The notes below the pieces were generated by a model. The model did not search any database, was not told where the DNA came from, and saw only the letters and a list, made by a program, of their open reading frames with translations. Shown piece after piece: positions 38,101 through 47,200 of a DNA stretch of 64,000 nt. Each line of letters starts with the position of its first letter. Positions within the stretch are counted from its first letter, which is position 1. Source of the stretch: Serinus canaria (lineage: Eukaryota; Chordata; Aves; Passeriformes; Fringillidae); contig NC_066331.1 in assembly GCF_022539315.1 (NCBI RefSeq), positions 10,696,015 to 10,760,014 on the forward strand, written 5' to 3'. The translations under genes were made by a program, and so were the position numbers.

Positions 38101-39328
38101 GGCTCCCGGCCCAGCAGCCTTCCCTCGCCAGCCGCTTCAGCTCCTTCGGGGGCCGGCCCAGGACGTCCCGCGGGATCTGCGCCGGCCCCTGCGCCTCCGG
38201 CATCTTGTCCCACTCCACGAAGTGCCCGCAGCCCCGGCCCGGGGAGGTGTCGATGTCCCAGGTGTCAGCCTCGGACGTGACCACGATGGTGACCGGGGAG
38301 GAGCCGAGCGCCTCTGCGGGACAAAGAGCTTCTATTGATCACCAGCAGCGTTCCACCCCGGCTCAGGGCGCTCTGAGTCTCACAGCCACGTGCTGCATGT
38401 CTTTGCTCTCCCCCGCAAAGGGAAGCGTTTCAGGCTTTGTCCTCTCCCGCTCCCATCAGCTCCGGGCCCCGGAGAAGTGTGGGGCCAGGCCCAGCTGGGT
38501 GTCAGGGCAGCTTGTCACACCGTGAGGGGCTTTTCACCGCTCCCAAAGCTCCCGGCCCCGATCAGGGCTCGGGCAGCCGCCCGAGAGAGGAGAGAGGGCT
38601 CCGGAGAGCTGAGCCGAGCCCTGCCGGGGCTGGGAGCTGTCCCCGCGTGGGTGAGCTCTGCTGGGCACTCACCCACGCCCGGCGACACCGCCAATTAGCG
38701 CACCCATTAACCCTGGGACGCTTGTAGCGCGCCTGTGCTCGGCTGCTGGGGGTCAGGGATGGATTCGCACTGAGCCGAGGGGACACGGGGGACAGCCCGT
38801 GGTGGCACATCGGGAGGGTCCCGGGCCGGGTCCGGCTCTGGCTCTCGCTCTCCAGCTCAGTTTGGCGCTTGCCCAAGGCCAGCAGGAGCAGTGGGCCGGT
38901 CTCAGCCTGGTTCAGGGCAGGAGCTGCTGGATCCGGAGCCGCTCGGGCCGACTCCTGTCCCGGACACAGCCTGACCCCGGCACAGTCACGGGGGCTCCTG
39001 GCCACAGACACCAGGCTGAGACATCACCGGGGGTCGATCGGGGGCGGTTTGCAGCCCAAATTCACCCCAAATTCCTCTCTCAGGGCGCTGCCCTGCCCCG
39101 GTACCGAGGAGCATCAGCCCGAGCCCACCCGACCGCCGGTACCCCGGCCCCGGGTGCTGAACGGAGGCTCCGGCTCTGCCCGGCCCGGGACGAGCCGGGG
39201 GCTCGGGGCAGGAGCCCGGCTGTGCCCCAGCCCCTGCGCCCCCCGGCCGTGGCCCGGCACGGGCGGGTCCCGCTCTCGCACTCACCTGGCCCGGTGCCCG
39301 GCTCCTCGCCCGCGGCCGGCTCGGCCAT
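34996..39328 (-). CDS. TBC1D24-like TBC-TLDc protein, complete seven-exon gene
   Basis: Joined exons 39328-39286, 38313-37278, 36908-36750, 36425-36362, 36101-36006, 35847-35571 and 35141-34996 total 1821 nt and encode 606 residues, with GT-AG junctions throughout. Human TBC1D24 has 559. A Rab-GAP-like TBC domain lies at about residues 85-300 and a TLDc domain at about 380-605. The family acts in synaptic-vesicle and endosomal traffic and in oxidative-stress protection. The TBC part has no obvious IxxDxxR arginine or YxQ glutamine finger, so GAP activity is doubtful, as for TBC1D24. K74, R78 and R280 align at a constant +38 with K36, R40 and R242, the phosphoinositide-binding pocket of TBC1D24/Skywalker as I recall it. 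A Ser/Pro/Arg-rich insert at about 486-530 interrupts the TLDc part. Paralog rather than ortholog is inferred from the STX8/MYH10 neighbourhood; human TBC1D24 is on 16p13.3. Confidence 0.92.
35395..35580. repeat. About 20-bp tandem array copying the exon 6 splice donor
   Basis: Units of 19-21 bp (minus-strand form ATCGATATCGGTAAGGGGGG) start inside the end of exon 6 and continue into intron 6. Donor dinucleotides fall at 35570/69 (the annotated site), 35549/48, 35528/27, 35509/08, 35489/88 (GTGAGG), 35468/67 and 35406/05. Copies with TTAA in place of TTAC lack GT. The left half of the array has changed to ATCCCTATCA. Confidence 0.92.
35571..35847 (-). CDS. TBC1D24-like exon 6
   Basis: The acceptor TGCCCAG precedes GTGCGCCCCGAG ([18 protein letters not shown]). 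The exon holds the Ser/Pro/Arg-rich insert ([13 protein letters not shown]..., about residues 490-518) and then [20 protein letters not shown]. It ends in phase 1 at ATCGTTATCG|GTAAGG, the first copy of the tandem donor array. Confidence 0.93.
36006..36101 (-). CDS. TBC1D24-like exon 5
   Basis: Acceptor TCCCGAG|GTGTGTGG and donor TTCACT|GTAAGT. It is exactly 32 codons, phase 0 at both ends: [15 protein letters not shown]...[12 protein letters not shown], the TLDc signature [11 protein letters not shown]. Confidence 0.95.
36362..36425 (-). CDS. TBC1D24-like exon 4
   Basis: Acceptor TCTGCAG|GTTCTAC and donor GGGGAG|GTGAGC. It encodes [20 protein letters not shown], part of the TLDc core. Human TBC1D24 has FYFQCEGHEPTLLLIKTT here. 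Confidence 0.95.
36750..36908 (-). CDS. TBC1D24-like exon 3
   Basis: The acceptor is CCCCAG|GCCGTCC and the donor CTGCAGAG|GTGAAG. It encodes [13 protein letters not shown] and [20 protein letters not shown], matching the start of the TLDc domain in TBC1D24. Confidence 0.94.
37055..37160. repeat. Short repeat in TBC1D24-like intron 2
   Basis: About four copies of GGCTGTGCCGTGTCCCCTGAC, some spaced by AGGGTCCCC. The array lies between exons 2 and 3. Confidence 0.75.
37278..38313 (-). CDS. TBC1D24-like exon 2 (TBC domain exon)
   Basis: This single large exon of 1036 nt is bounded by CCCGCAG|AGGCG and CAGAGGAG|GTGAGG and carries the whole TBC domain, as in TBC1D24. Landmarks are [62 protein letters not shown] and [20 protein letters not shown]. 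The opposite strand has a 711-codon open frame (36203-38338), a shadow of the high-GC third positions. Confidence 0.95.
39286..39328 (-). CDS. TBC1D24-like exon 1 (start codon exon)
   Basis: ATG at 39328-39326 opens [14 protein letters not shown] and the exon ends at CCAG|GTGAGT in phase 1, joining exon 2 in frame. The ATG has G at +4 but C at -3, a middling context. An in-frame ATG 60 nt upstream (39388-39386) could add 20 residues; see findings. Human TBC1D24 starts inside the large exon instead. Confidence 0.75.
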
Positions 39329-39442
39329 GGGGAGGGCGGCGGCCGCGCCCCCGGGGCAGCGGGGCAGGCTGAGCCCCACCTGCAGCATGTGCCAGCTCGG
39401 CCACCCCTGCCGGGTCCCCTGTGGCACCGCACCTGCCCGCGC

Positions 39443-39449
39443 TTTTAAG
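39443..39449 (-). promoter_or_regulatory. TATA-like element of the TBC1D24-like gene
   Basis: CTTAAAAG on the minus strand lies about 115 nt upstream of the ATG, in a CpG-rich region. A start about 30 nt downstream (near 39415) would give an 85-90 nt 5' leader. Confidence 0.35.
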
Positions 39450-40352
39450 GTGCGGGCCAGCCCCGGCCCCGCGGTTTATTTGGGGTAAACACAGCGAGGG
39501 GTGGAGCAGCTCCGCGCCCGCATCGCCCCTTCCTGCCCCAATTCCGCGCCGGGCCCGGCCGGGGGCTGTAAACACCCCGTGGGCCGAGATAGCATCAAAC
39601 AGCAACACGGGCAGTAAATGAAGCCTTCATTTTCCCGAGGATAACCTTCGGCTGCTGCGGCCCGGCCGTGGGGCTCCAGCGTTCCCGGTGTGCCCCCGGG
39701 AAATGCTCGGTACCGATCGCTCCCAGTCTCAGAACGCGCTGCAGAGCTGCAGAATGAGCGCTGTGCTCACGGGCAGAGGAGCTGGGCTGGAGGAAAAGCG
39801 GCCTCCAGCAGCTGGGAGAGGCTCCCGGGACACCGCCCGGGTCGCACAGCGCTGCTCTCAGCTCGGGCCGCACTCAGCGGGCACTTTATAGGCATCCTAA
39901 CCTTTTAAAGGATGCTTATTTGCCTTTAAAATGGGATTGCTTCCGCTGTGATAAGAGCAGCTGCAGGTTGTTCCTGACCTGCCTCCCTGCCTGCGAGATA
40001 TGAATTATGAAATATGAAATATGTAGAGGCCGCGGGGCTCGGGCTGAGCAGCGCAGCCCAAGACCATGAATGTTTGATGGTCGCGGCTGCGGGAGCATCT
40101 CCGGCAGTGCGGAGAGCCGGGCCAGGGGACAGAGCCCACCCCGGGGGATGCGGGACCAGCGGGGGGCTCAGAGCCCCCCCAGGGCATTGCTGGCCCTGGG
40201 CGCTCTTGGGCAGGAGCAGGACCTGTCCCCAGCCCAGCCCGGCCTGAGGGACAGCCCTGGGGGCATCCCGGGAGCAGAGCGGGGATGAGCCCCGAGAACG
40301 GGGGAACACAGCGGGGAGCAGCCCCGGGAATGACGAGATGCGCTGGTTCTCG

Positions 40353-40451
40353 TTATCAATATCGTTATCACCACTGTTGTGATTGTCCTTATCGCTGCCG
40401 TCATCGCTGCCGTTATCAGCAGGCCCAGCAGCCCCGTCACGAGGGCGATAA
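40353..40451. promoter_or_regulatory. Cluster of five GATA motifs
   Basis: TTATC occurs at 40353-40357, 40365-40369, 40389-40393 and 40413-40417, and GATAA at 40447-40451. The surrounding wording (CGTTATCA, CGCTGCCGTCATCGCTGCCG) looks like a decayed microsatellite, so the cluster may be a by-product of repeat expansion. Confidence 0.4.
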
Positions 40452-41149
40452 AGCCTCGCTGGCAGCGCCCCGGAGCTGCTCCTCGGGTTTGTGACCGATT
40501 TGCGTCACCGATCGCATCCAAAAACAAAGGGAGAGGCCAAATCCCGGCGGATCAGGGGCGGGAAAGGCTGGAAGCTAGGGGTGATCCCACCGCAGGCAAA
40601 ACAGCGGCAGTGCGAGCAGCGCCACTGTCACCGGGACCGGGGCGGGGACAGGGAGAGCAGCGAGGTCCCTGCGGATGGGCAGGGACAAGCCACAGGGCTG
40701 GGGGTTTGGAGAAGGGAACCGCTGCCACCGCTCAGTGCGGGGTTTGTCTGGCAGCAGGGAGGGGTCGGGACAGCTCTGGTTCTGTGCTCTGCACATCTGC
40801 ACACATCTGCACCTTGCACCGCGCACCTCTACACCCCGAACACCTCTGGCCCTTATACTGCAAAGCTCCGTGCCCGCCCTCTGTGCACTGAACATCTGCC
40901 CCTCTAAATCCCGAACATTGCATCTGTTCCTGCGCCCGGCACCTCTGTCCCTCTGCCCCAACACCTGCCCCTGTCCCTCTGTCCCGAACACCCGGCCCTC
41001 CCGTCTGCCCCGCACAGCAGAGCCGCTGCGCCATCGGTCCCGCTCCCCGCACTGCCGCACCCCTGGGGCCGGCTGCGCTCCCCCGGGCCCGTACCCCGGT
41101 CCCTCTCTCCATCTCTCCGCTCTCTCCGCTCTCCGCCCTCTCGTCTCTC

Positions 41150-41255
41150 CCAGCTCCCTCTCCCATTTCCCTTTCCCCTCCATCCCCTCCCAGCGCCTGC
41201 GCGCGGCGCGTCCGGGCGGATCCGGCGGAAGCGCCGCGAAGGTTCCGGGGCCGCG
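41150..41255 (+). promoter_or_regulatory. STX8: STX8 proximal promoter / 5' UTR (approximate)
   Basis: GC-rich sequence directly before the STX8 ATG. It includes GCGCCTGCGCGC (NRF1-like) and GCGGAAGCG (ETS-like). A pyrimidine-rich stretch (41100-41180) precedes it. There is no TATA box. The transcription start is not determinable. Confidence 0.4.
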
Positions 41256-41272
41256 ATGGCTCCGGACCCCTG
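41256..41272 (+). CDS. STX8: STX8 exon 1
   Basis: ATG GCT CCG GAC CCC TG|GTGAGC gives MAPDP plus a split Trp codon. The context CCGCGATGG has G at +4. The MAPDPW start is the same as in mammals, and the phase 2 junction fits exon 2. Confidence 0.93.
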
Positions 41273-44200
41273 GTGAGCGCCGGGCCCGGCCGGGGGCTGC
41301 GGGTCGGGTCGAGACCGGGCCGGGTCAGGGTCAGGACCGGGCAGCGACCGGCTCTGCCGGGGCTGCACAGCGTGCGGAGCCTGCGGGGCCCGGCACGGGC
41401 GGAAGCGGGGCCGGGCAGGCCGGGCTGTGCGGGGTGTGCCTTCCTGAAGCCCGTCCCGGTGTGCGTGTGTGTATTGGGGGTGCTGTGTGTGTGTTCGGGT
41501 TGCTGCGTGTTTGGGGGTCCTTTCCCAAAGCCCATCCTGGTGTGCGTGTGTTCGGGGTGCTGTGTGTGTGTTCGGGGTGCTGTGTGTTCGGGGTCCTTTC
41601 CCAAAGCCCATCCTGGTGTGCGTGTTTTCGGGGTGCTGTGTGTGTATTCGGGGTGCTGTGTGTGTTCGGGTTGCTGTGTGTTCGGGGTTCTGTGTGTTCC
41701 CCTCCTGGAATCCTTTTCCAAAACCCATCCCAGGTTTTGTGGCTGTGTGTTTTGGGGCTGTTGTGCCTTCCGAGGCTTACACCGGCGGGTCCCATCAGAT
41801 CCCATCCCATCCCATCCCAGCCCGTATTCCGCTCCCGCAGGCTACCGCTGCTCGCCGCCGCTCGCCAGCTCGCCCAGGACATCGCCGAGAAGCTGCAGGA
41901 GCGGAGCCGCTGCCAGCGGAGCGGGGAGAGCTCGGCCAAGGTGCCCCGGCAGGGACGGGCTGGCGGGGCTGGGGCTGGCCGCGGTGTGCCGGCTGCGGCG
42001 GGCCGGGGGGCGGAACTCCAGGATACGGGCGGGATTCCCGGGATACGGGCGGAACTCCGGGATACGGGCGGAACTCCGGGATACGGGCGGAACTCCGGGA
42101 TAAGGGCGGGATTCCCGGGATAAGGGCGGGATTCCGGGATGCGGGGCGGGATTCCCGGGATGCGGGGCGGAGAGAGGTGCGGATCGGGGCCGGGGCTGTG
42201 TCGGTGTCGCTGCCGGCACCCGCAGGGGAAGGCTGTGTTCCAGCGCCGCTGTCTGTCCCTTAAGGGAACGAGAAGGGAGTTTGGGAATGAACCGCGACTA
42301 CCCGGTGTCACCCAGGTGCGGGTCAGCAGCGGTGAATCTGTGCGTGCAGCCGCGCCGGTTCAGGGAGGAGCCGTAGCCGTGCTGGGCACGACCCGCTGCC
42401 TGCTCCGGGTGTCCCTGCGGGATGGAGCCCGTCCAGAGAGTCAGGGATGCTGGGATGGAGCTGTCCCTGAGGTTCAGGGATGCTGGGATGGAGCCGGTCC
42501 AGAGGCTCAGGGATGCTGGGATGGAGCTGTCCCTGAGGCTCAGGGATGCTGGGATGGAGTTGGTCCAGAGAATCAGGGATGTTGGGATGGAGTTGGTCCA
42601 GAGAATCAGGGATGCTGGGATGGAGCCGGTCCAGAGACTGGAATTCTCAGGGATGCTCAGCAGCTGCTCTGTGCCCTCTCTCTCTGAACAGGGAGCAGAT
42701 GTTCCTCCCCCAGAGATGGCTCCTGCCTTTTGCAGTGGCTGCAGATCAGAGGGAGTAGCATCTTGCATCCTTGTTTTAGCTGCATTTCTAACACAGTGCA
42801 AGCCCATAGTTAAAGAGGAATGAGAAGCAGCAGTTGGAGCTCACCCAGGAATGTTGTGTTCTCCACGTTTTCCCCCTTCCTGTTTAAGAAATAAAATAAA
42901 GTTAAGGTTTTCAGGAGGCTGCTTTCCCTGGGGCTCCAGGCCTTGTCCTTTCCTTCAGGAGCAGCTTTGAGTCATTACCTGCTCCCTTGGCTGTGTTCAG
43001 ATGAAAACTGCTGTAAGCCCTTGAGTTGGTCATTTACAATAATTGGCATAATTAAAGCCCCAGTGCTTTTTCTCCCCCTCTCTGTATCAGGGCTGTAATG
43101 CAGTGTCTGATCACTGGGTCTGCTCACTTTGCTGAGAGCTGTTCAAATCAAATGTAATTTTTGAAAAGTTTCCTTGGAAGAAGTTCTGAGGAAGAGTGTG
43201 TAGGCTCTGCACAATAATCAGTGCTGCTGAATGGCTGCCTCACTTCAGCAGGAGTTGAGAAGGGGTCTCAGAAACCCCAAATAAGTGGGGCTTGAGCAGT
43301 ATTTTCTCTGCCTTTGGAGTGTTTGGAGGTGCAGATTAAATTCCTGCCTTCAGGATGGTGAAGTGTCAGAATTGCACAGATACACCTCAACAACAGCAGA
43401 CCAATAAAAAATTACTGCTCAATCTGTCTGTATTTATAGAGGGCAAAGTTCTCTACTGCCATCAGTGCCAGCTCTGAGGAGCCCAAAGCCCAGTGAGACG
43501 TGGGACTGGTGCTGTTTGGAGCCTTTCTGGGGCTGGAACTCTCTGGGCTTGTGTTTTATGGAAACACTGCACACGTGGCTGACTTCTCCATAAAATCATT
43601 TGTCCCATGCTCTGTGTTTTCCAGCTTCCTTTAATCCATCAACAGGTAGAGGGGAATATTTGGCAGCGTTTGATTCTACTCTAAACAAGGTTCCCACAAG
43701 GAGAGAGGTGTTTCCAAAACAGAAATGCCTGTTGAGAAACCCACAGCTGAGCAGTCGCGTGTCCTCTGCCTCCTGAGAGCTGAAATGCAGGGAAATGTCT
43801 TTGTACAGCACTGGCCTTTTAGGGAGAATGTAAACAGGGCTTTATTTTTGTAGGATTTTGCAATTAGCACAGCTGACAAACCTCCTGCTTGTTGCTGAGC
43901 CAAAAATAGAGCACAGAATCTAAAATGGAAAAATAAACTTCAAGGAAGGATTTCTATCCAGCACTGACCATCCGTGAGCTCTGTTCTGTTCAGCTGATCA
44001 TAAAACTTCCATTGGTTTATTTTTTTTCTACTTTTCTTCTGCCTTAGTTTTCTGTACAGGAGAAGAAATCTTTTGTTCTCTCACTGCAGTTTCTGGCCAG
44101 GCTGCTGCATTTGGTGACTTTTTTGGCCGTGTCACCTTTGTGCTCTGTTGCTGTTCTGGGTCAGTCAAATGGAGCATTCTCCACCTGGAGCTGAGAACAA

Positions 44201-47200
44201 ACAAAATTAATTACCTTTAATTACCTGACTGCAGAGCTGGAGGCCACACAGAGGCTTCAGCACTCCCAAAGTCTCTGATCCCCTGTGCTGGTTTGGATCT
44301 GCTGCCATGGTGGTGTTGGGTGCTTTGGTCCAGAGGTGGATTTTGGCTGCCTCAGCCTGGCTGCATCTGCTCTCTGCTGTGTCTGGTGGTGTTTGAGGGC
44401 AAACCCCAGCCAGTCAGGCAGGTTCAGTCTCCTGAGGCTCTCCTGCTCCATCCCAGACAGGTTCAGTCTCCTGAGGCTCTCCTGCTCCATCCCAGACAGG
44501 TTCAGGCTCTCAGGCTCTCCTGCTCCATCCCAGACAGGTTCAGGCTCTCAGGCTCTCCTGCTCCATCCCAGACAGGTTCAATCTCTCAGGCTCTCCTGCT
44601 CCATCCCAGACAGGTTCAAGCTCTCAGGCTCTCCTGCTCCATCCCAGACAGGTTCAGGCTCTCAGGCTCTCCTGCTCCATCCCAGACAGGTTCAGGCTCT
44701 CAGGCTCTCCTGCTCCATCCCAGACAGGTTCAATCTCTCAGGTCTCCTGCTCCATCCCAGACAGGTTCAATCTCTCAGGTCTCCTGCTCCATCCCAGACA
44801 GGTTCAGGCTCTCAGGCTCTCCTGCTCCATCCCAGACAGGTTCAGGCTCTCAGGCTCTCCTGCTCCATCCCAGACAGGTTCAGGCTCTCAGGCTCTCCTG
44901 CTCCATCCCAGACAGGTTCAGGCTCTCAGGCTCTCCTGCTCCATCCCATACAGGTTCAGACTCTCAGGCTCTCCTGCTCCATCCCAGACAGGTTCAATCT
45001 CTCAGGCTCTCCTGCTCCATCCCAGACAGGTTCAATCTCTCAGGTCTCCTGCTCCATCCCAGACAGGTTCAATCTCTCAGGCTCTCCTGCTCCATCCCAG
45101 ACAGGTTCAGGCTCTCAGGCTCTCCTGCTCCATCCCAGACAGGTTCAATCTCTCAGGCTCTCCTGCTCCATCCCAGACAGGTTCAGACTCTCAGGCTCTC
45201 CTGCTCCATCCCAGACAGGTTCAATCTCTCAGGCTCTCCTGCTCCATCCCAGACAGGTTCAGTCTCTCAGGCTCTCCTGCTCCATCCCAGACAGGTTCAA
45301 TCTCTCAGGCTCTCCTGCTCCATCCCAGACAGGTTCAGACTCTCAGGCTCTCCTGCTCCATCCCAGACAGGTTCAATCTCTTAGGCTCTCCTGCTCCATC
45401 CCAGACAGGTTCAATCTCTCAGGCTCTCCTGCTCCATCCCAGACAGGTTCAGACTCTCAGGCTCTCCTGCTCCATCCCAGACAGGTTCAATCTCTCAGGC
45501 TCTCCTGCTCCATCCCAGACAGGTTCAATCTCTCAGGCTCTCCTGCTCCATCCCAGACAGGTTCAGGCTCTCAGGCTCTCCTGCTCCATCCCAGGCAGGT
45601 TCAATCTCTCAGGCTCTCCTGCTCCATCCCAGACAGGTTCAGGCTCTCAGGCTCTCCTGCTCCATCCCAGAGCATCCAGTCAGGGTCTGGCAGCACTGCC
45701 CCTGCTGCTGCTGCCTCTGGGGCTTCAGGAGGGCAGGGCTGAGAGTGAGAGCAGATTTTCCTCTCTGGTTCCAGTTCCCCACAGAGCAGCTGGGGTTGCT
45801 GCCCGTTGTAAGCCACAGCTTGTAAACAAGAGGCACAGCAAGTCTTAATTAGCATGACTTACATTGTTAATTGCAGTTTGAGTGGCTTTTTATGCATAAC
45901 TGGAATGAAAAGAAATAATAGCTGAGGAAGAAAAACTCAGAGGATAATGTGAGTTTGAGTTGGGAAGGGGTGGGGGGAAAGCAGGAGGGTTCCTGCAAGC
46001 CTGGGGTTTGCTTGCAGCAGGGAAGAATGGCTGAATTACATTTTTACTGAGAGCAGACACATCTGGGGCTTGGGCAGGTCAGTGGTGAGAAGGGATTGGG
46101 GAGCTGGGTGCTGCTGAGAAGGGAAATGGAACAATCTGGATTTCTCTGGGGTCTTAAGTTTCAAGTCTGGAGGAGTTCAGTGCAGGGAATGTGTGAGCCT
46201 GTAGCAGCCTTCTCTCTGATCCTGGGAGCTGGGGAAGAAACCCAGTGGCAAAAGAGGCTGGTGCATGTATTTTTACTGAAGATCAGAGGAAAGAGCTGGA
46301 AATTTATCTGGAAAATATTAAAATGTGCTGAAATGTTTTGCCCATATAAAGAAGTATGTTTATAAAGACTTGAAAGACAGCTTTCCATATTCATCAACAT
46401 TAATGCCTCAGAGTTGTGTTTGTGAAACTGTTCCATTGTTTTGTAAGCAGTGACTCCTGGCTCTGAACGGGCTCTCTGGGCTTGCAGTGGAGCCCTTTAC
46501 ACCTGTGCAGTAAAAGCTAAATATACATGGCAGATCCCAGGACATTCCTCTGGCTGCCCTGGAGGACTCCAGACCCTGGCAGGGGCTCAGAGACCTTGGC
46601 ACGGGTCATAAACACCTGAGCCTTTGATTTTAGCCCATGGAAACAATTACCAACTCTGGGTGAGGAGTTACAAGCCACAAGGGTTTGAGTAGAATGACAG
46701 TGAATTTGCCACAGGGTGAAAATGTAGAATTTTGGGGTTTAGAATGGGGGTTCAAGAGGCAAGATGGAGGAATCTGGGTGTGTCCTGTCCTTCTCCTTCT
46801 TGTCCTCCATCTCCTGCTGTGATGGTGACACTTCTGGATTGGTTTAGAGCAGAGACAGACTGTCTAACACAGGTGATAGGGATTGGGAAATTATTGTAAA
46901 TAAAGCACAGGTAGTTCTTAGTATAAAAAGCCAACAGCAGCCCAAGGGCAGGGACTGAGCCACAACCCGACCTGCTGGACAGATCTCAGCAGGGCAGAGA
47001 GAGAATGTGATAGGTAAGAGAAAATAAACAACCTTGGAAAGCAGAGCTGAGGAGTCTTGACTTCTTCTTTGAGTGTGGGGCTGGGAAAAAAAACTTTTTA
47101 ATACCTGGGGAGCCATTTCAGCAACAAACTTGAGATACATCTACATGAAATGTGGTGCAGCTCTGGCAGAGCAGGCCAGTGACAATGTCTGTGTTCCCCC

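Larger units (their letters stand above)
39450..41255. other. Intergenic region between divergent TBC1D24-like and STX8
   Basis: This region of about 1.8 kb is mostly GC-rich and separates head-to-head genes. It holds a cluster of GATA-type motifs (40353-40451), an AT-rich patch at 39890-40025 with no recognised function, and the STX8 CpG-rich proximal promoter near its right end. Confidence 0.65.

Noticed and set aside
36203..38338. 711-codon plus-strand open frame
   Set aside because: It is the antisense shadow of TBC1D24-like exons 2-5, caused by GC-rich third codon positions. The opposite strand has clear family homology and splice sites.
34996..39328. Calling this gene TBC1D24 itself
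   Set aside because: Domain and sequence fit, but the neighbours (MYH10, STX8) are not those of TBC1D24 (NTN3, ATP6V0C). It has an added start exon and a Ser/Arg-rich insert, so the symbol was withheld.
44285..45742. 485-codon open frame on the plus strand
   Set aside because: It is translation of the stop-free 38-bp satellite in STX8 intron 2. The same peptide appears in rotated frames, and there is no homology.
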